Positions 7,706 through 17,270 of a DNA stretch of 64,000 nt are shown here, in pieces. The position numbers and the translations under genes are program-made. Below the pieces are notes generated by a model. It was given only the letters and a program-made list of their open reading frames with translations, was not told where the DNA came from and did no database searches. Numbering within the stretch: position 1 is the stretch's first letter; each line of letters starts with the position of its first letter. Origin of the DNA: JABDGM01 sp046349975 (lineage in GTDB: Bacteria > Planctomycetota > Planctomycetia > Pirellulales > Lacipirellulaceae); the NCBI GenBank assembly GCA_046349975.1, contig JAXMBH010000002.1:302701-366700 (forward strand). Reading direction: 5' to 3'.

Positions 7706-9022
7706 TCAGGTGGTGGCGCGCACGCTGCCAGCCTTGCGAGCAAACGTAGACTCAATGAGTTGTGCGTATCCGGCGACCATCGACTGGATCGACCACCGAC
7801 GGACTACACGCTCTCGTGCCGCCGCACCCATCGCCTGGCAACGGAGCGGATCGTTAAGCAACCACAGCACTCGGTGGGCAAACTGCTCTACGTCACCTGG
7901 CGTGACGAGGAAGCCCGTCTGCCCTTCGGCGACAGCCTCGTGAATCGACCCAACGTTCGTGGCAACCACCGGCCGGCCGGCGCTCATGGCTTCCAGAATC
8001 GACAGTGGATTGGCTTCAATGCGCGATGTCAGCGCGAACACATCCATCGCCGCCAACATCCGCGGTACGTCCCTCCGCGAGCCAGCGAAGATCACGTGGT
8101 CCGTGATGCCGAGTGTGTTCGCAAGCCGCACAATCGGCTCGCAGCACGGTCCATCGCCCACGACGAGGAACCGCGCTGTCGGTAGGTCTCGAATGACCCG
8201 CGCCGCGATATTGAGAAACAACTCGTGGTTCTTCTCGGGCCGCAACGCCGCGACGATGCCGACCACAGGCGTGGCCGGACTGAGACCGAGTTCTTCGCGA
8301 ATCGATGCAACATCCGGCAACGGCGCAAATCGCTCGGTGTCGACGCCGTTTGGTATCACGGCAACGCGCTCTCGCGGGATCCGCAAGTTGTCGGCGAGGA
8401 ATGCGCCATGCGACTCCGCGACGGCGATGAACGCATCGGTGAGCGGCGTGATCAATCGATTCAGCCGACCGACGCCATCTGGCCAACCGGTGCTGTGCAG
8501 CGCGGACAGCACCACCGGCACGCCAGCCCGCCACGCGGCCAGCCGGCCCCAAAACATCTTGTCGCCCGCGCCGACCGTCACCACCGCGTCGACTTGTCGT
8601 TCGCGAAACAGCTTAATGAGTCGCGGCACCACGCGCAGGTCGTACTTATGGGACAACAGCTGCGAGTGGACGAGAATTTCGTCGGCCAGCACTTCGCCCA
8701 ATTCGCCGCGCTCCTTCAGGCAGCACAGTTCCGGCGTGAAGCGGCTACGATCGAGGTTGCGCAAGATGTTGGCCGTCACCATCTCGGCGCCGCCGATGCG
8801 CATATCGGTCTGCAGGAACATCACCCGTAGCGGCCAAGGCGACATTCCTTTGCCGATCGACGATTCGCAAGACGCGTCGCGGTTCAGATCGACTTTACGG
8901 GCGGCCGTCGGTTCGGCAATCGCAACGGCAGAATTCGTATTAAATTCCATGACATCGCTCCCACGTCCATCGATCGGATTGGCCAACAAAGTCGGTGCTC
9001 CAGCTTGCGGTTCAAACTGCAT
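7706..9022 (-). CDS. Glycosyltransferase family 4 (GT-B), exopolysaccharide locus
   Basis: This cytoplasmic GT-B enzyme has about 438 residues. The Rossmann N-half begins near LRVMFLQTDMRIGGAEM with the glycine-rich acceptor loop. The C-half has NGVDTERF, then the sugar-nucleotide region with the E-x7-E motif in EANPLSILEAM and GRPVVATNVG. It transfers a sugar from an NDP-sugar to a lipid-linked or polysaccharide acceptor; the sugar is unknown. The start is uncertain: ATG 9022 has ACGGAG 7 nt upstream and overlaps the flippase stop by 11 bp, while ATG 8950 has GGGAG at the same spacing. It is the last gene of the minus arm of the exopolysaccharide locus. Confidence 0.85.
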   Translation of the reverse strand: MQFEPQAGAPTLLANPIDGRGSDVMEFNTNSAVAIAEPTAARKVDLNRDASCESSIGKGMSPWPLRVMFLQTDMRIGGAEMVTANILRNLDRSRFTPELCCLKERGELGEVLADEILVHSQLLSHKYDLRVVPRLIKLFRERQVDAVVTVGAGDKMFWGRLAAWRAGVPVVLSALHSTGWPDGVGRLNRLITPLTDAFIAVAESHGAFLADNLRIPRERVAVIPNGVDTERFAPLPDVASIREELGLSPATPVVGIVAALRPEKNHELFLNIAARVIRDLPTARFLVVGDGPCCEPIVRLANTLGITDHVIFAGSRRDVPRMLAAMDVFALTSRIEANPLSILEAMSAGRPVVATNVGSIHEAVAEGQTGFLVTPGDVEQFAHRVLWLLNDPLRCQAMGAAARERVVRRWSIQSMVAGYAQLIESTFARKAGSVRATT

Positions 9023-10634
9023 GAGCGCGCTCCGTCGGCTTGGCGGGCCGCGTCCAGTAAGCATTCCACCGGGTCATGAACTGCTGCGCGAGCTGCGTGA
9101 GCTGGACGCGCTCTTCATCTGTCACCAGCGTCCTAGAGAACGGCAATGCCGCTGCAATCAACATGAACGCCGCCAGGCCGCTCCAAGCGCCACCGCACAG
9201 AGCGGCAGGCGCGATCGACAACAACACCATGCCTCGCTGCAACTGCATGCCAGCGAGGTAATTGATCCAGTACAGCACGCCGAGTGCGAGAGCAGTGGCA
9301 GCCGCCGTGGCTATCACCGCTCCGAGCAAGCCCCACGTCGGAATCAGTGCGAGGTCGATGGCCACGTTTAGCACGAGCCCGGCAATCAGTGGCAGTACTG
9401 CCAGCCGGGTTTTCTCCGCGCACCACACGTAGTTCTGGGCCACCAGCAGCAGCGAGTACCAAATGCAGTACGTCATCGTCCATGGCATCACGGCCAGGCC
9501 TTCGTCATACCGGCCCTCAAATGCGAAGTGGAACAACAGCGGCGCGACCCACAGCACGACCACACCGCCGGCGAGCATCACGAGGGCCGTCACTTTCAGC
9601 ACCGCGTTGAGCCGATCGGAAACCAGCCGCTGCTGGCCGCTTTCCCAGTCGTGGCTGAGGTACGGCATCACGGCGCCGGCGAGCAAATCGGCAACAGAGA
9701 GGAACAACACCGGCACGATGCGGCTCGCGTGGTAGTGCCCCACCAGCGCGAGGGCCGCAGTATTTTCTAGACCGCTGTAGTGCACGAGCATGTAACGGTC
9801 GACAATACCAAACAAATGGCAGAATAAATTGATGACCCACACCCAAAACGCAAACCGCATCAGCGGCGGCCAGAAATCGAGGTGCGCAATGCCGTCATCC
9901 GGCGCCGCCGCGGCAAGCACCGCCCTGCCCTTCCAGCACAGCATCACGATTGCTGAGAGTAAACACGCGGCCCCGTAGCCAATGACGATGCTCTCGGCCT
10001 GGAATCGCCACGTCCACATGAGCCCCAGCGAAATGACGGCAAACGAAATGCTCTGGCAGAAGTGCATCGTCGAAACGATGCTGAACTTCCGCAATGCCGC
10101 GAACAGCGCTTCGAGAAAATGATGCAGGATCACCGCGGCAAGGCTGAGTGCCACCGTCACTACGAGAGCTCGCGCATCCGGCCGACCGAAAATGAGATCC
10201 GAGAAGCGAGCCGAGTCGAAAATGATGACAGCGCAAGCCGTGATCGTGAGCCCGATCGTCCACAGCGTCGTGCGGCGCAGGAAGGTGCGTAACTGGCCGC
10301 GTTGGCGATAGCGTTCGAGGTAGCGGCCAAACGACCCGGGCAGGCCGAGCACGACGACCGGCGCCGCCAGCAGCAGAAAGCTGTAGGCCATCTCCCACGT
10401 GCCGAGCTCATCGGGCGTGAGCCAGCGACAAAACAAAATGCCGCGGCCAAAGCCGATGCTCCGCTGAATGACGTTCGCCACGAGCAGGATCGTGACGCTC
10501 GCCGCCAGCGTATCGGGTCGCAAGTGTCGATGTTCCGGGGACTCTGATTCCATGCTGCGTAATCTTGTTCGTTGCTGTTTGGGTTTCGTGTGCTGTGTTC
10601 GCTTGAGTCGATTGGGCGAGTTCGCTGAATGCAC
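9012..10634 (-). CDS. Polysaccharide flippase, Wzx-like (MATE/MOP superfamily)
   Basis: This polytopic membrane protein of up to 540 residues has about 12-14 hydrophobic segments and the oligosaccharide-flippase pattern: an N-terminal FGRGILFCRWLTPDELGTWE helix pair, repeated GxxG helices, and a Wzx-like C-terminal half. Such proteins move lipid-linked sugar repeat units across the inner membrane before Wzy polymerisation. The 5' end is uncertain: GTG 10634 begins 2 bp after the deacetylase stop, while ATG 10553 (MESESPEHRH) would remove a basic tail of 27 residues. It sits between the deacetylase and the GT4 gene with almost no gaps, consistent with one operon. Confidence 0.85.
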   Translation of the reverse strand: MHSANSPNRLKRTQHTKPKQQRTRLRSMESESPEHRHLRPDTLAASVTILLVANVIQRSIGFGRGILFCRWLTPDELGTWEMAYSFLLLAAPVVVLGLPGSFGRYLERYRQRGQLRTFLRRTTLWTIGLTITACAVIIFDSARFSDLIFGRPDARALVVTVALSLAAVILHHFLEALFAALRKFSIVSTMHFCQSISFAVISLGLMWTWRFQAESIVIGYGAACLLSAIVMLCWKGRAVLAAAAPDDGIAHLDFWPPLMRFAFWVWVINLFCHLFGIVDRYMLVHYSGLENTAALALVGHYHASRIVPVLFLSVADLLAGAVMPYLSHDWESGQQRLVSDRLNAVLKVTALVMLAGGVVVLWVAPLLFHFAFEGRYDEGLAVMPWTMTYCIWYSLLLVAQNYVWCAEKTRLAVLPLIAGLVLNVAIDLALIPTWGLLGAVIATAAATALALGVLYWINYLAGMQLQRGMVLLSIAPAALCGGAWSGLAAFMLIAAALPFSRTLVTDEERVQLTQLAQQFMTRWNAYWTRPAKPTERAHAV

Positions 10635-10636
10635 CG

Positions 10637-11581
10637 CTATTCGACAATGACCGGCGCCGTGACAACGAGCTGCGCCGCACTCGCCCGCGCAATCTCCGCG
10701 ATGATTTCATCGCGGCACGGCACGGTTTCCCCCGCACGGCGGTAATCGCCGGTCTGGAAATCGCGGTGCCGCTGAACCTTTCGCGAATCGACACTCATCC
10801 AGTTCAGGAAGCGAATGAACGCTTCGTCGGCATGGAACCGGCGGAGATGAAACGCCTCGTCGCCGGGAAAGTTGTAACCGCCGTAGGCCGAGCACACGCC
10901 GGCAAAACCGGTTGCGTAGGCGACTTCGAACGCTTTGCCCGTAAGGTTCTCGTGCTGGCCGTACGGGAAAGCGAAGTACCGCACGGGTTTGTCGATCGCG
11001 GCTTCCAAATCGCGTTTCGAACCGACGATTTCAGAAACGAGTTGCTCGGGCGACAGTGGCCCGCCCAGGTTGGCGTGCGTCCGCGTGTGGGCGCCAATCT
11101 CAACGCCGGCTCCTGCAAGTTTGCGGATATCATCGAGCGTGTTGACCGCGAGCGGTCGACCGGCGGCGACATCGTGCGGGAAGGAGCGGTTATTTGCCAC
11201 GAAATCGGTGGCCACGAAACACGTGAACGGGATTTTGTGCTTGAGCAGTAATGGAATGGCGAACTCGAGGTTCTCGGCGTAGCCGTCGTCGAATGTAATG
11301 CACGCCGTCGGAAAGCGATTGTGGCCCGACTCGACGCGGGCCTGCGCTTCGGCGAGGCTCACGAGATCAAACCGCGATCGCAGCCAATTGATTTGCGCGG
11401 CAAAGGCCGCTCGGCTGATCGTCCACCGATTCGGCGTGTGGTCTGCGATGCGGTGATAGAACAGAATCCGCACGGGTTCGCCGAACCGGGCCGCGCGCAC
11501 GATCGCTTCGCTGCGCCGCTTGTGAAGCGAAGCGTAGTAGTACGCGGTTAGGGCGAGTTCTTTCGGGGTGGGTAACTTCAT
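10637..11581 (-). CDS. Polysaccharide deacetylase (NodB homology, CE4)
   Basis: This protein of about 314 residues contains the NodB domain. CITFDDGYAEN holds the catalytic base and metal Asp pair, and the HTRTH sequence in IGAHTRTHANLGG holds the two metal His. A later YFAFPYG block matches motif 3. The family removes N- or O-acetyl groups from polysaccharides. XrtA/exosortase-type polysaccharide loci often carry such a gene. No clear signal peptide is visible, although the first 30 residues are hydrophobic in part. The ATG at 11581 (MKLPTPKEL) is preferred over the TTG at 11614. It is co-directional with the acetyltransferase gene upstream and the flippase downstream. Confidence 0.88.
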   Translation of the reverse strand: MKLPTPKELALTAYYYASLHKRRSEAIVRAARFGEPVRILFYHRIADHTPNRWTISRAAFAAQINWLRSRFDLVSLAEAQARVESGHNRFPTACITFDDGYAENLEFAIPLLLKHKIPFTCFVATDFVANNRSFPHDVAAGRPLAVNTLDDIRKLAGAGVEIGAHTRTHANLGGPLSPEQLVSEIVGSKRDLEAAIDKPVRYFAFPYGQHENLTGKAFEVAYATGFAGVCSAYGGYNFPGDEAFHLRRFHADEAFIRFLNWMSVDSRKVQRHRDFQTGDYRRAGETVPCRDEIIAEIARASAAQLVVTAPVIVE

Positions 11582-11650
11582 GGATCGCACCGAAGCGTCA
11601 AAAAAACTGTCCAATTGGTTCGTTGTGGCAAATGGTGTTCGACAACGTCG

Positions 11651-12826
11651 CTAGCTCTCAGGCGTCGAGTGCACGGCGCTCAACCCCTGCCGAGCCCAAT
11701 TGCTGAGCGCGCCGGCAAGCGTGATCGCCTGGCCGCGCAAACGCGAGATCGCGCGGTTCGAACTGACTCGGTAATTCCAAGTGGCCCGCGGCGTCGCTCG
11801 CCAATGGGCTTTGTACGGTTCAGCGCCGCGCAGGAAGTCGAGTCGCTCGTGACCCTCTTCGATCGCCCGCTTGAGGCACAGAATTGTCGAAAGTCGCCCC
11901 GGCTCCTCGGCCAGTCGGTCCGGATCGACACCGCCTTGGTAGGCATACGTGGCGGTGCGATCGGCAAAGTGGTACTCGGCAGCGGCCGGCGTGCCATCGA
12001 GTGCGAGCCAGGAGATGCGCAGCTGACCCAGGCCCAGTAACCGCTCTGCCACCTCGCGGTGAAAGTCATGGAACGATTGCGACGCGAAGCATCCCGGCTC
12101 GCCAAGGCTCTGGCGACGCCGCTGGTGCAGGTCAACCAGAATGGGCCAGGCTGCGTTGAGTTCGGCCGCTGTCGCAACGCGATGCCACACCACGCGATCA
12201 GATTCCAGCACCCGCCGTTCGAGCTGACGCAATTGTTTGCGATGCGACTTCGAGATGCCGGCCAGGTACTCTTCCCAAGTTAGCGGTAGGTCGAGCGCCC
12301 AACAGGCATCGGCCGGTTCCTTTGTCAAGCGGCATTGGTAGGAGTCCAGTGCAATCAGCAGTTGGCTGACCGCCGCGTCGTCAGCATCGACATGGTTGAG
12401 CTCGAGCAAGTCCCAGTCGTCGAACTGGTCGGTTAGCGTTTCGGCAAGTTGAGCGGCCACTTGCTGCGCATCGTGCGGTTGGCACAGGATGGAAACGTGA
12501 TCGCTGCACACCTCACCGTCGCCGAGCCAGCGCAACACGCGGCCTTTGAGCTTGGTACGTTCGATGTACCACGGTGCAATCCCGATAAGCTGGCTGGCGA
12601 CCGACTCATCGGTCGGCAGTGGCTCACGGTAAACAGCCAGCACGCACAACTGACGGTCGCACGCGCGGGGCCGCTGCGCTGCAGATTTCGTCGGCTCCAG
12701 CCCATAGTGCTTCCACCAGGTTGCGAGCCAATCCCAAGTGCGGAACGGGACTTCACTGGCAAACGCGTTCCAATGCGGCTCGATGGCCAGTAGTTCGTGC
12801 CAAGTGGTGATTCGCTGAACCAGCAT
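11651..12826 (-). CDS. GNAT/CelD-like (FemAB-like) acetyltransferase
   Basis: This 391-residue protein resembles the CelD/BcsL and FemAB-associated GNAT proteins of exopolysaccharide loci. It has an N-terminal WxxLxxxxxWNAFA...RTWDWLATWWKHYG segment, a central segment SKSHRKQLRQLERRVLE, and a C-terminal acyl-CoA-binding GNAT fold with AAEYHFADRTATYAYQGGVD and RLDFLRGAEPYKAHW. These proteins are thought to acylate sugars or peptide-like groups during polysaccharide synthesis; the exact reaction is unknown. It heads the minus-strand arm of the locus and diverges from the chain-length gene at 13270. Confidence 0.8.
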   Translation of the reverse strand: MLVQRITTWHELLAIEPHWNAFASEVPFRTWDWLATWWKHYGLEPTKSAAQRPRACDRQLCVLAVYREPLPTDESVASQLIGIAPWYIERTKLKGRVLRWLGDGEVCSDHVSILCQPHDAQQVAAQLAETLTDQFDDWDLLELNHVDADDAAVSQLLIALDSYQCRLTKEPADACWALDLPLTWEEYLAGISKSHRKQLRQLERRVLESDRVVWHRVATAAELNAAWPILVDLHQRRRQSLGEPGCFASQSFHDFHREVAERLLGLGQLRISWLALDGTPAAAEYHFADRTATYAYQGGVDPDRLAEEPGRLSTILCLKRAIEEGHERLDFLRGAEPYKAHWRATPRATWNYRVSSNRAISRLRGQAITLAGALSNWARQGLSAVHSTPES

Positions 12827-13269
12827 GGGCAGAGTCTCAGTGGGCGGATGCGGAAGCTACTTGTCGATCGCTCGTTAAGAAGCAAACAAGGTGCCTGGAA
12901 ACCGCTCGCCAATGCGCGCGGCCAGGTCGTAACGAAACTCTGCCGTAAGTGAGCGGGAATGCAACCAAGATTCGGCTCCGCGCGCGGCGAAATGCGAGTT
13001 CTGCCGGCTGGTCCTAATCTCCGTTGCGTTGCCGAATCGCCACACGTTGCCGCGCGGCAACACGCCATAACGCGACTGTCCGAGTCGTTCGACCGCGATT
13101 GTCGTGACGGCCGGGCCATGAATTCCCCTGAAAACATGCCGTTTTATTGCGCATCCGAGTTCGCACGATCGTATGCCCGGCCCAGCGGGGCATGCACTTT
13201 GCCTTTACACGAGTCACACAACGACGCTGTCGGTATCACCGATCCATCCGTCACAGAGAGATTCGACTC
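12827..13269. promoter_or_regulatory. Divergent intergenic region of the exopolysaccharide locus
   Basis: This 443-bp region lies between the divergent acetyltransferase and chain-length genes and must carry the promoters of both arms. Short open frames exist on both strands but lack convincing coding character or ribosome sites. No clear sigma-70 or sigma-54 promoter could be assigned by eye. Confidence 0.5.
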
Positions 13270-14871
13270 ATGCCACACTTCGACGTTGATTTCGCTTCGC
13301 CTACTGGCAACGCCCTGCGGCCAATGGACTTCGTTCGCCTGCTGCGATCGCACGTATCATGGTGGGCAGTGCCGGCGGTGGTTTGTGCCCTTGTCGCCGG
13401 CGCGTACTCGCTCGTTACGCCGCACGAGTGGAAGGCCACGCAAGCCCTCATCATTCGACCCGAAGTGGCGAGTGTTTCGGAGGAACGGCTCGGTAAGTTC
13501 ACCGATCTGTCGGAAATGAAGACCTCGCAGGAGACCGTGCTCGAACTGGCGAAGAGTCAGACGGTCGTCGCAGCGGCTTTGAAGGAAGTCGGTCCGCCGA
13601 GCGGCTATAGCCGATCCGCCGAATGGCCGACCGCGCTGGATATTGAGGACTTCCGCGAGGATATCGACATGCGTCCGCCGGGCGGCGCTGAGTTCGGTAA
13701 GACCGAAGTCTTCTACCTCTCGGCCAGCGCGACCAACCGCGGCCGGGCGAGTGCTCTCGTCGTAGCGCTCTGCAATCAGCTCGAGCGTCGCATGCAAGAG
13801 CTGCGCGATCAGAGTGCGAAGGGCATGATCGCCGAACTCGAACGCACCGTGGCGATGGCAAACTCCGACCTCTCTAGCGAAACCTTGAAGCTCTCCTCGT
13901 TCGAAGCGAGTATTGGCGCAGATCTGTCTGAACTGCGGAGCCTAAATGCCGAGGCCGGCAGCCAGAGCGAAGTTTCGCAGGAATTGCAAGGAATTGAGGC
14001 CGAACGTCGGGCCAACGAGGCGGCCCAAAACGAAAACGAGCGGCTGCTCAAGCTGCTCGTCGCGGCGAAAGACGACCCGCAACAGCTGCTGGCCACGCCG
14101 AACAGCTTGCTCGTCTCGCAGCCATCGATCAGCCAACTAAAGAATGCTTTGGTGACCGCTCAATTGCGGACTGCCGAACTACTCGGCACCCGGAGCGAGA
14201 GCCATCCGTTCGTCGTCGCCGCTCGTGAAAATGAGCAGCTGATCCGCAAGCAGCTCCACACGGAAGTCGAAGTTGCGATTCGCGGTCTGCAGGTCGAAGT
14301 CGACCTGTGTGCCGATCGCGAGAAGTCGCTCGCCACGAAGAAGGCTGATGCCCGCGAGCGAATTTCGCGCTTGGCCGAGTCACGTGCGGAATACACGAAT
14401 CTCGTATCCGCCGTGCAGAATCACACGCGATTGGTTGAAGCGGCGCGCAAGAATTTGGCCGATGCTCGGGCTCGCCAAGCCGGTGCTCACAGTGCGAGCG
14501 TCATCAGCCGGATTGATGGTGTCGACGCCGGCGTGCGGCCAATCGGCCCAGGGCGGAAGACGGTGGCCGCGGCCGGTGGCTTGGGTGGTCTGCTCGTCGG
14601 CTTCGGTTTTGTGTTCCTGTTCGCGGCGCCGACCGTGGCAGTCAGCAATGAATTGCCGAAGTCGGCATTAGCCGCCTCGGTCGCCAGCAACGTGCCGGTC
14701 AGCGCGAATCCGCCGGTTAACCGTGTCGCGAGTGTCGAGCCGATCGGTGCGACCCTGAATGCAGACGTTCTGTCGTCTGCGCGTCGGCCCGTTAAGCCGG
14801 GCGAGGCGTTCGGCATGTTTCGCGGAATGTCCCTGAAAGATGCCGTGAAAGCCGTGCAACAACGGTGCTAA
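13270..14871 (+). CDS. Polysaccharide chain-length determinant (Wzz/GumC-like)
   Basis: This inner-membrane protein of 533 residues has the Wzz/PCP layout: a first membrane segment near residue 25-45 (VSWWAVPAVVCALVAGAYSL), a long periplasmic part rich in heptad-like coiled coil (about 190-420), and a second membrane segment near 435-460 (GGLGGLLVGFGFVFLFA). A cytoplasmic C-terminal tail of about 75 residues follows. No tyrosine-kinase domain is fused. PCP proteins set polymer length with the Wzy polymerase. The open frame extends 41 codons upstream, but ATG 13270 (MPHFDVDF) gives the normal N-terminus just before the first membrane helix. Confidence 0.88.
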   Translation: MPHFDVDFASPTGNALRPMDFVRLLRSHVSWWAVPAVVCALVAGAYSLVTPHEWKATQALIIRPEVASVSEERLGKFTDLSEMKTSQETVLELAKSQTVVAAALKEVGPPSGYSRSAEWPTALDIEDFREDIDMRPPGGAEFGKTEVFYLSASATNRGRASALVVALCNQLERRMQELRDQSAKGMIAELERTVAMANSDLSSETLKLSSFEASIGADLSELRSLNAEAGSQSEVSQELQGIEAERRANEAAQNENERLLKLLVAAKDDPQQLLATPNSLLVSQPSISQLKNALVTAQLRTAELLGTRSESHPFVVAARENEQLIRKQLHTEVEVAIRGLQVEVDLCADREKSLATKKADARERISRLAESRAEYTNLVSAVQNHTRLVEAARKNLADARARQAGAHSASVISRIDGVDAGVRPIGPGRKTVAAAGGLGGLLVGFGFVFLFAAPTVAVSNELPKSALAASVASNVPVSANPPVNRVASVEPIGATLNADVLSSARRPVKPGEAFGMFRGMSLKDAVKAVQQRC

Positions 14872-14989
14872 ATCGGCCAAAAGTGGCCAGGATTTGGGCC
14901 GAATCGTGGCCCATATTTGAAGTAGCGAAATATTGGAAGCGTTCCATTGCCTGAGCGCCAAATGGCGCTGACCTCGTTGCCGACGCCTA

Positions 14990-16402
14990 ATGCCAGTTGT
15001 CACCGCCACCTTTGCTGTTGTCGCACTCGTATGGGGAGCGATCGTCGCCCGGCGCAGTTCGCTGCTCGTCGGCTGTGGCCTCTCGCTAGTGGTCGCATAC
15101 GCACTCGGTCATGAATTCTGGAACCTGCACGCCGGTCCGCTGCCGATTACACTCGATCGGCTGCTGCTGGCCGCTATCGTCGTATTGTTTGTCGTCGAGT
15201 GGCGGCTGGGTAAGATTTCGCTGCGGCAACTGACTGGCGCCGACTGCGTGCTGATTGTGCTGCTCGGCATCGTCACACTGAGCGCGCTGCTCAGCGGCCA
15301 GCCGGACATCGCCGATGGCGTCACCTCAAAGTGGGGCCGTCTGCTGGCCAGCTTCCTATTGCCGACGGTGCTCTACATCATCGTGCGGCAACTGGCCATC
15401 ACCGAGCGCGATTGGTCGCGCGTGCTCGTGGCCCTCGTGTGCCTGGGCGTCTATCTGGCAGTGACCGGCGTATGCGAGGTCGCCGGCGTATGGTCGCTGG
15501 TGTTTCCTCGCTACATCGCCGACCCGGAACTCGGAATTCACTTCGGCCGCGCACGCGGGCCCGAGCTGAACTCAGTTAGCTTGGGGCTCTATATCACGGC
15601 GTGCTGCGTTTGTGCCGCGGCCTTGTACCCACAAGCAAAGCAACGGTGGCAACAGTTGGCGCTGATCTGCGCCCTGCCGGTCATGACGTTCGGCTTGTTG
15701 CTCACTTACACGCGTTCGACGTGGATTGGCTTCGCCGTGAGCGGATTGATCGTGGCGGCATTCTACATCCCGCCGCGGCTGCGCGTGCCGGCCGTCGTGT
15801 GCGGTGCGCTCGGCGGATTGTTGCTTGTTGCCGTCTCGTGGAGTCACCTCATCGGGCTAGAACGCGAGGGCACTGCAGAGGAGGCCCACCACTCGGTGGA
15901 TCAACGAGCATCCTTCGCTTACGTATCATGGCAGATGTTTCGCGACCATCCGATTTTCGGCGTTGGTTTCGGGCGATTTTACGACGAGAAGCTGCCATAT
16001 CTTTCAGACCGCCGCCAAAAAGTCGAACTCGATTCAATTCGATCGCTGCATCACCACAACACACTGCTGAGTTTCCTGACCGAAACGGGCATGATCGGGT
16101 TGGCCGCGTTCGTCGCACTACTTGTGGCGTGGGGCAGAACGGCGTGGCAACTCGCGACTTCGGCGGCTGCCCCTCCGTGGGTTCGCATGCACGGCGTCGT
16201 GCTGTTGGCGCTCTTGGTGAACTACCTAAGCTCGGCCGTTTTTCATGACCTCACGTTATTGCCGTCACAGGAACTATTGTTGTTCCTTTTCGCAGGCGTG
16301 GCCGTCAACGTGCGGCAATGCATGCTCGCAGCAGCGGTCGCGCCGGGCGCATTGGAAGGTGCTGCATACCGCACGGGAACCAGCCGATTGAGCATCGCTT
16401 GA
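14990..16402 (+). CDS. O-antigen ligase/polymerase family membrane protein (Wzy/WaaL)
   Basis: This 470-residue polytopic membrane protein has about 11-12 hydrophobic segments and a large periplasmic loop with YTRSTWIG before it. The late signature LHHHNTLLSFLTETGMIGL matches the HNxxLxxLxExGxxG motif of the Wzy_C/O-antigen ligase family, and IFGVGFGRF precedes it. In a locus with Wzx and Wzz proteins it is most likely the polymerase that joins lipid-linked repeat units in the periplasm; a ligase role is the alternative. It starts 118 bp after the chain-length gene on the same strand. Confidence 0.88.
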   Translation: MPVVTATFAVVALVWGAIVARRSSLLVGCGLSLVVAYALGHEFWNLHAGPLPITLDRLLLAAIVVLFVVEWRLGKISLRQLTGADCVLIVLLGIVTLSALLSGQPDIADGVTSKWGRLLASFLLPTVLYIIVRQLAITERDWSRVLVALVCLGVYLAVTGVCEVAGVWSLVFPRYIADPELGIHFGRARGPELNSVSLGLYITACCVCAAALYPQAKQRWQQLALICALPVMTFGLLLTYTRSTWIGFAVSGLIVAAFYIPPRLRVPAVVCGALGGLLLVAVSWSHLIGLEREGTAEEAHHSVDQRASFAYVSWQMFRDHPIFGVGFGRFYDEKLPYLSDRRQKVELDSIRSLHHHNTLLSFLTETGMIGLAAFVALLVAWGRTAWQLATSAAAPPWVRMHGVVLLALLVNYLSSAVFHDLTLLPSQELLLFLFAGVAVNVRQCMLAAAVAPGALEGAAYRTGTSRLSIA

Positions 16403-16437
16403 GGCGGTAGCACACGAATGCAGTTTGGGGCACAATC

Positions 16438-17214
16438 ATGAGCAACCACAAAACAATTGAGAACATCTCGCTGTTTGGGATGCGGATCTCGCGCATTTCG
16501 ATGGCAGAGACCATCGAGCTCCTGCTGGACTGGTGCCATTCGCCGCGCCGCAAAATTTGCCGATTCGTGGTCACGCCCAATACCGACCACGCGGTGTTGT
16601 TTCAACGCCGGTCCGACATGCGGGCCGCGTACGAGCATGCCTCGCTCGTCCTCGCCGATGGTATGCCGCTCGTGGCGGCGGCGCGGATGTTCGGCCACCC
16701 GTTGCCAGGGCGAGTGGCCGGCAGCGATTTGGTGCCTGCCTTGTTCGCCGCGGCGAAACGCCCCTTGCGCGTGTTCTTATTCGGAGCGGCGCCAGGCGTG
16801 GCTCTGCACGCGGCACAACAAATTGCGGGCGACTGGCCGAATGTGGAAGTCGTGGGGACCTACGCACCGCCGCTCGGTTTCGAAACCGACGAAATCGAGA
16901 ACGCACGGGCAATCGCCGCAATGGCAGCGGTCGAGCACGATCTGCTGATCGTCGGCCTGGGCGCGCCGCGGCAGGAAGTGTGGGTCAATCGCCACCGCGA
17001 AGCCTTGCCCGCGAAGGTAGCCATCTGCGCCGGGGCGACGATCGACTTTCTGGCTGGTCATCGTCATCGTTCACCCGTTTGGATGCGGCGGATCGGGCTG
17101 GAATGGTTCCACCGCGTGTCCGCGGAGCCTCATCGTTTGGCCGGGCGATATCTTCGTGATGCCATCGAGTTTCCACGCCTCATGTGGCGCGAGTGGCGGC
17201 GGCACTCGTATTGA
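16438..17214 (+). CDS. WecG/TagA/CpsF-family glycosyltransferase (GT26)
   Basis: This 258-residue protein carries the GT26 signature blocks in order: TPNTDHAVL, LADGMPLVAAARMFG, RVAGSDLVPAL, GLGAPRQEVW, GATIDFLAG and the end block RSPVWMRRIGLEWFHRV followed by RLAGRYLRD. The Asp in TPNTDH corresponds to the proposed catalytic base. The family adds ManNAc-type or related sugars to a polyprenyl-diphosphate-linked first sugar on the cytoplasmic membrane face. It lies 35 bp after the polymerase gene, and its end overlaps the upstream open region of the next gene, so the plus arm is likely one transcript. Confidence 0.92.
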   Translation: MSNHKTIENISLFGMRISRISMAETIELLLDWCHSPRRKICRFVVTPNTDHAVLFQRRSDMRAAYEHASLVLADGMPLVAAARMFGHPLPGRVAGSDLVPALFAAAKRPLRVFLFGAAPGVALHAAQQIAGDWPNVEVVGTYAPPLGFETDEIENARAIAAMAAVEHDLLIVGLGAPRQEVWVNRHREALPAKVAICAGATIDFLAGHRHRSPVWMRRIGLEWFHRVSAEPHRLAGRYLRDAIEFPRLMWREWRRHSY

Positions 17215-17270
17215 AGTATGCCCAGCCAACACCCTGTTCGACACGGGTCAGCCGCCGGTATATTCGCAGC

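Noticed and set aside
7959..9371. 470-codon plus-strand open frame
   Set aside because: It runs antisense to the GT4 gene and part of the flippase; composition is Arg/Ser-rich with no family motif.
12875..13137. Short minus-strand frames upstream of the acetyltransferase
   Set aside because: They overlap each other in different frames without coding signature and are better read as the divergent promoter region.
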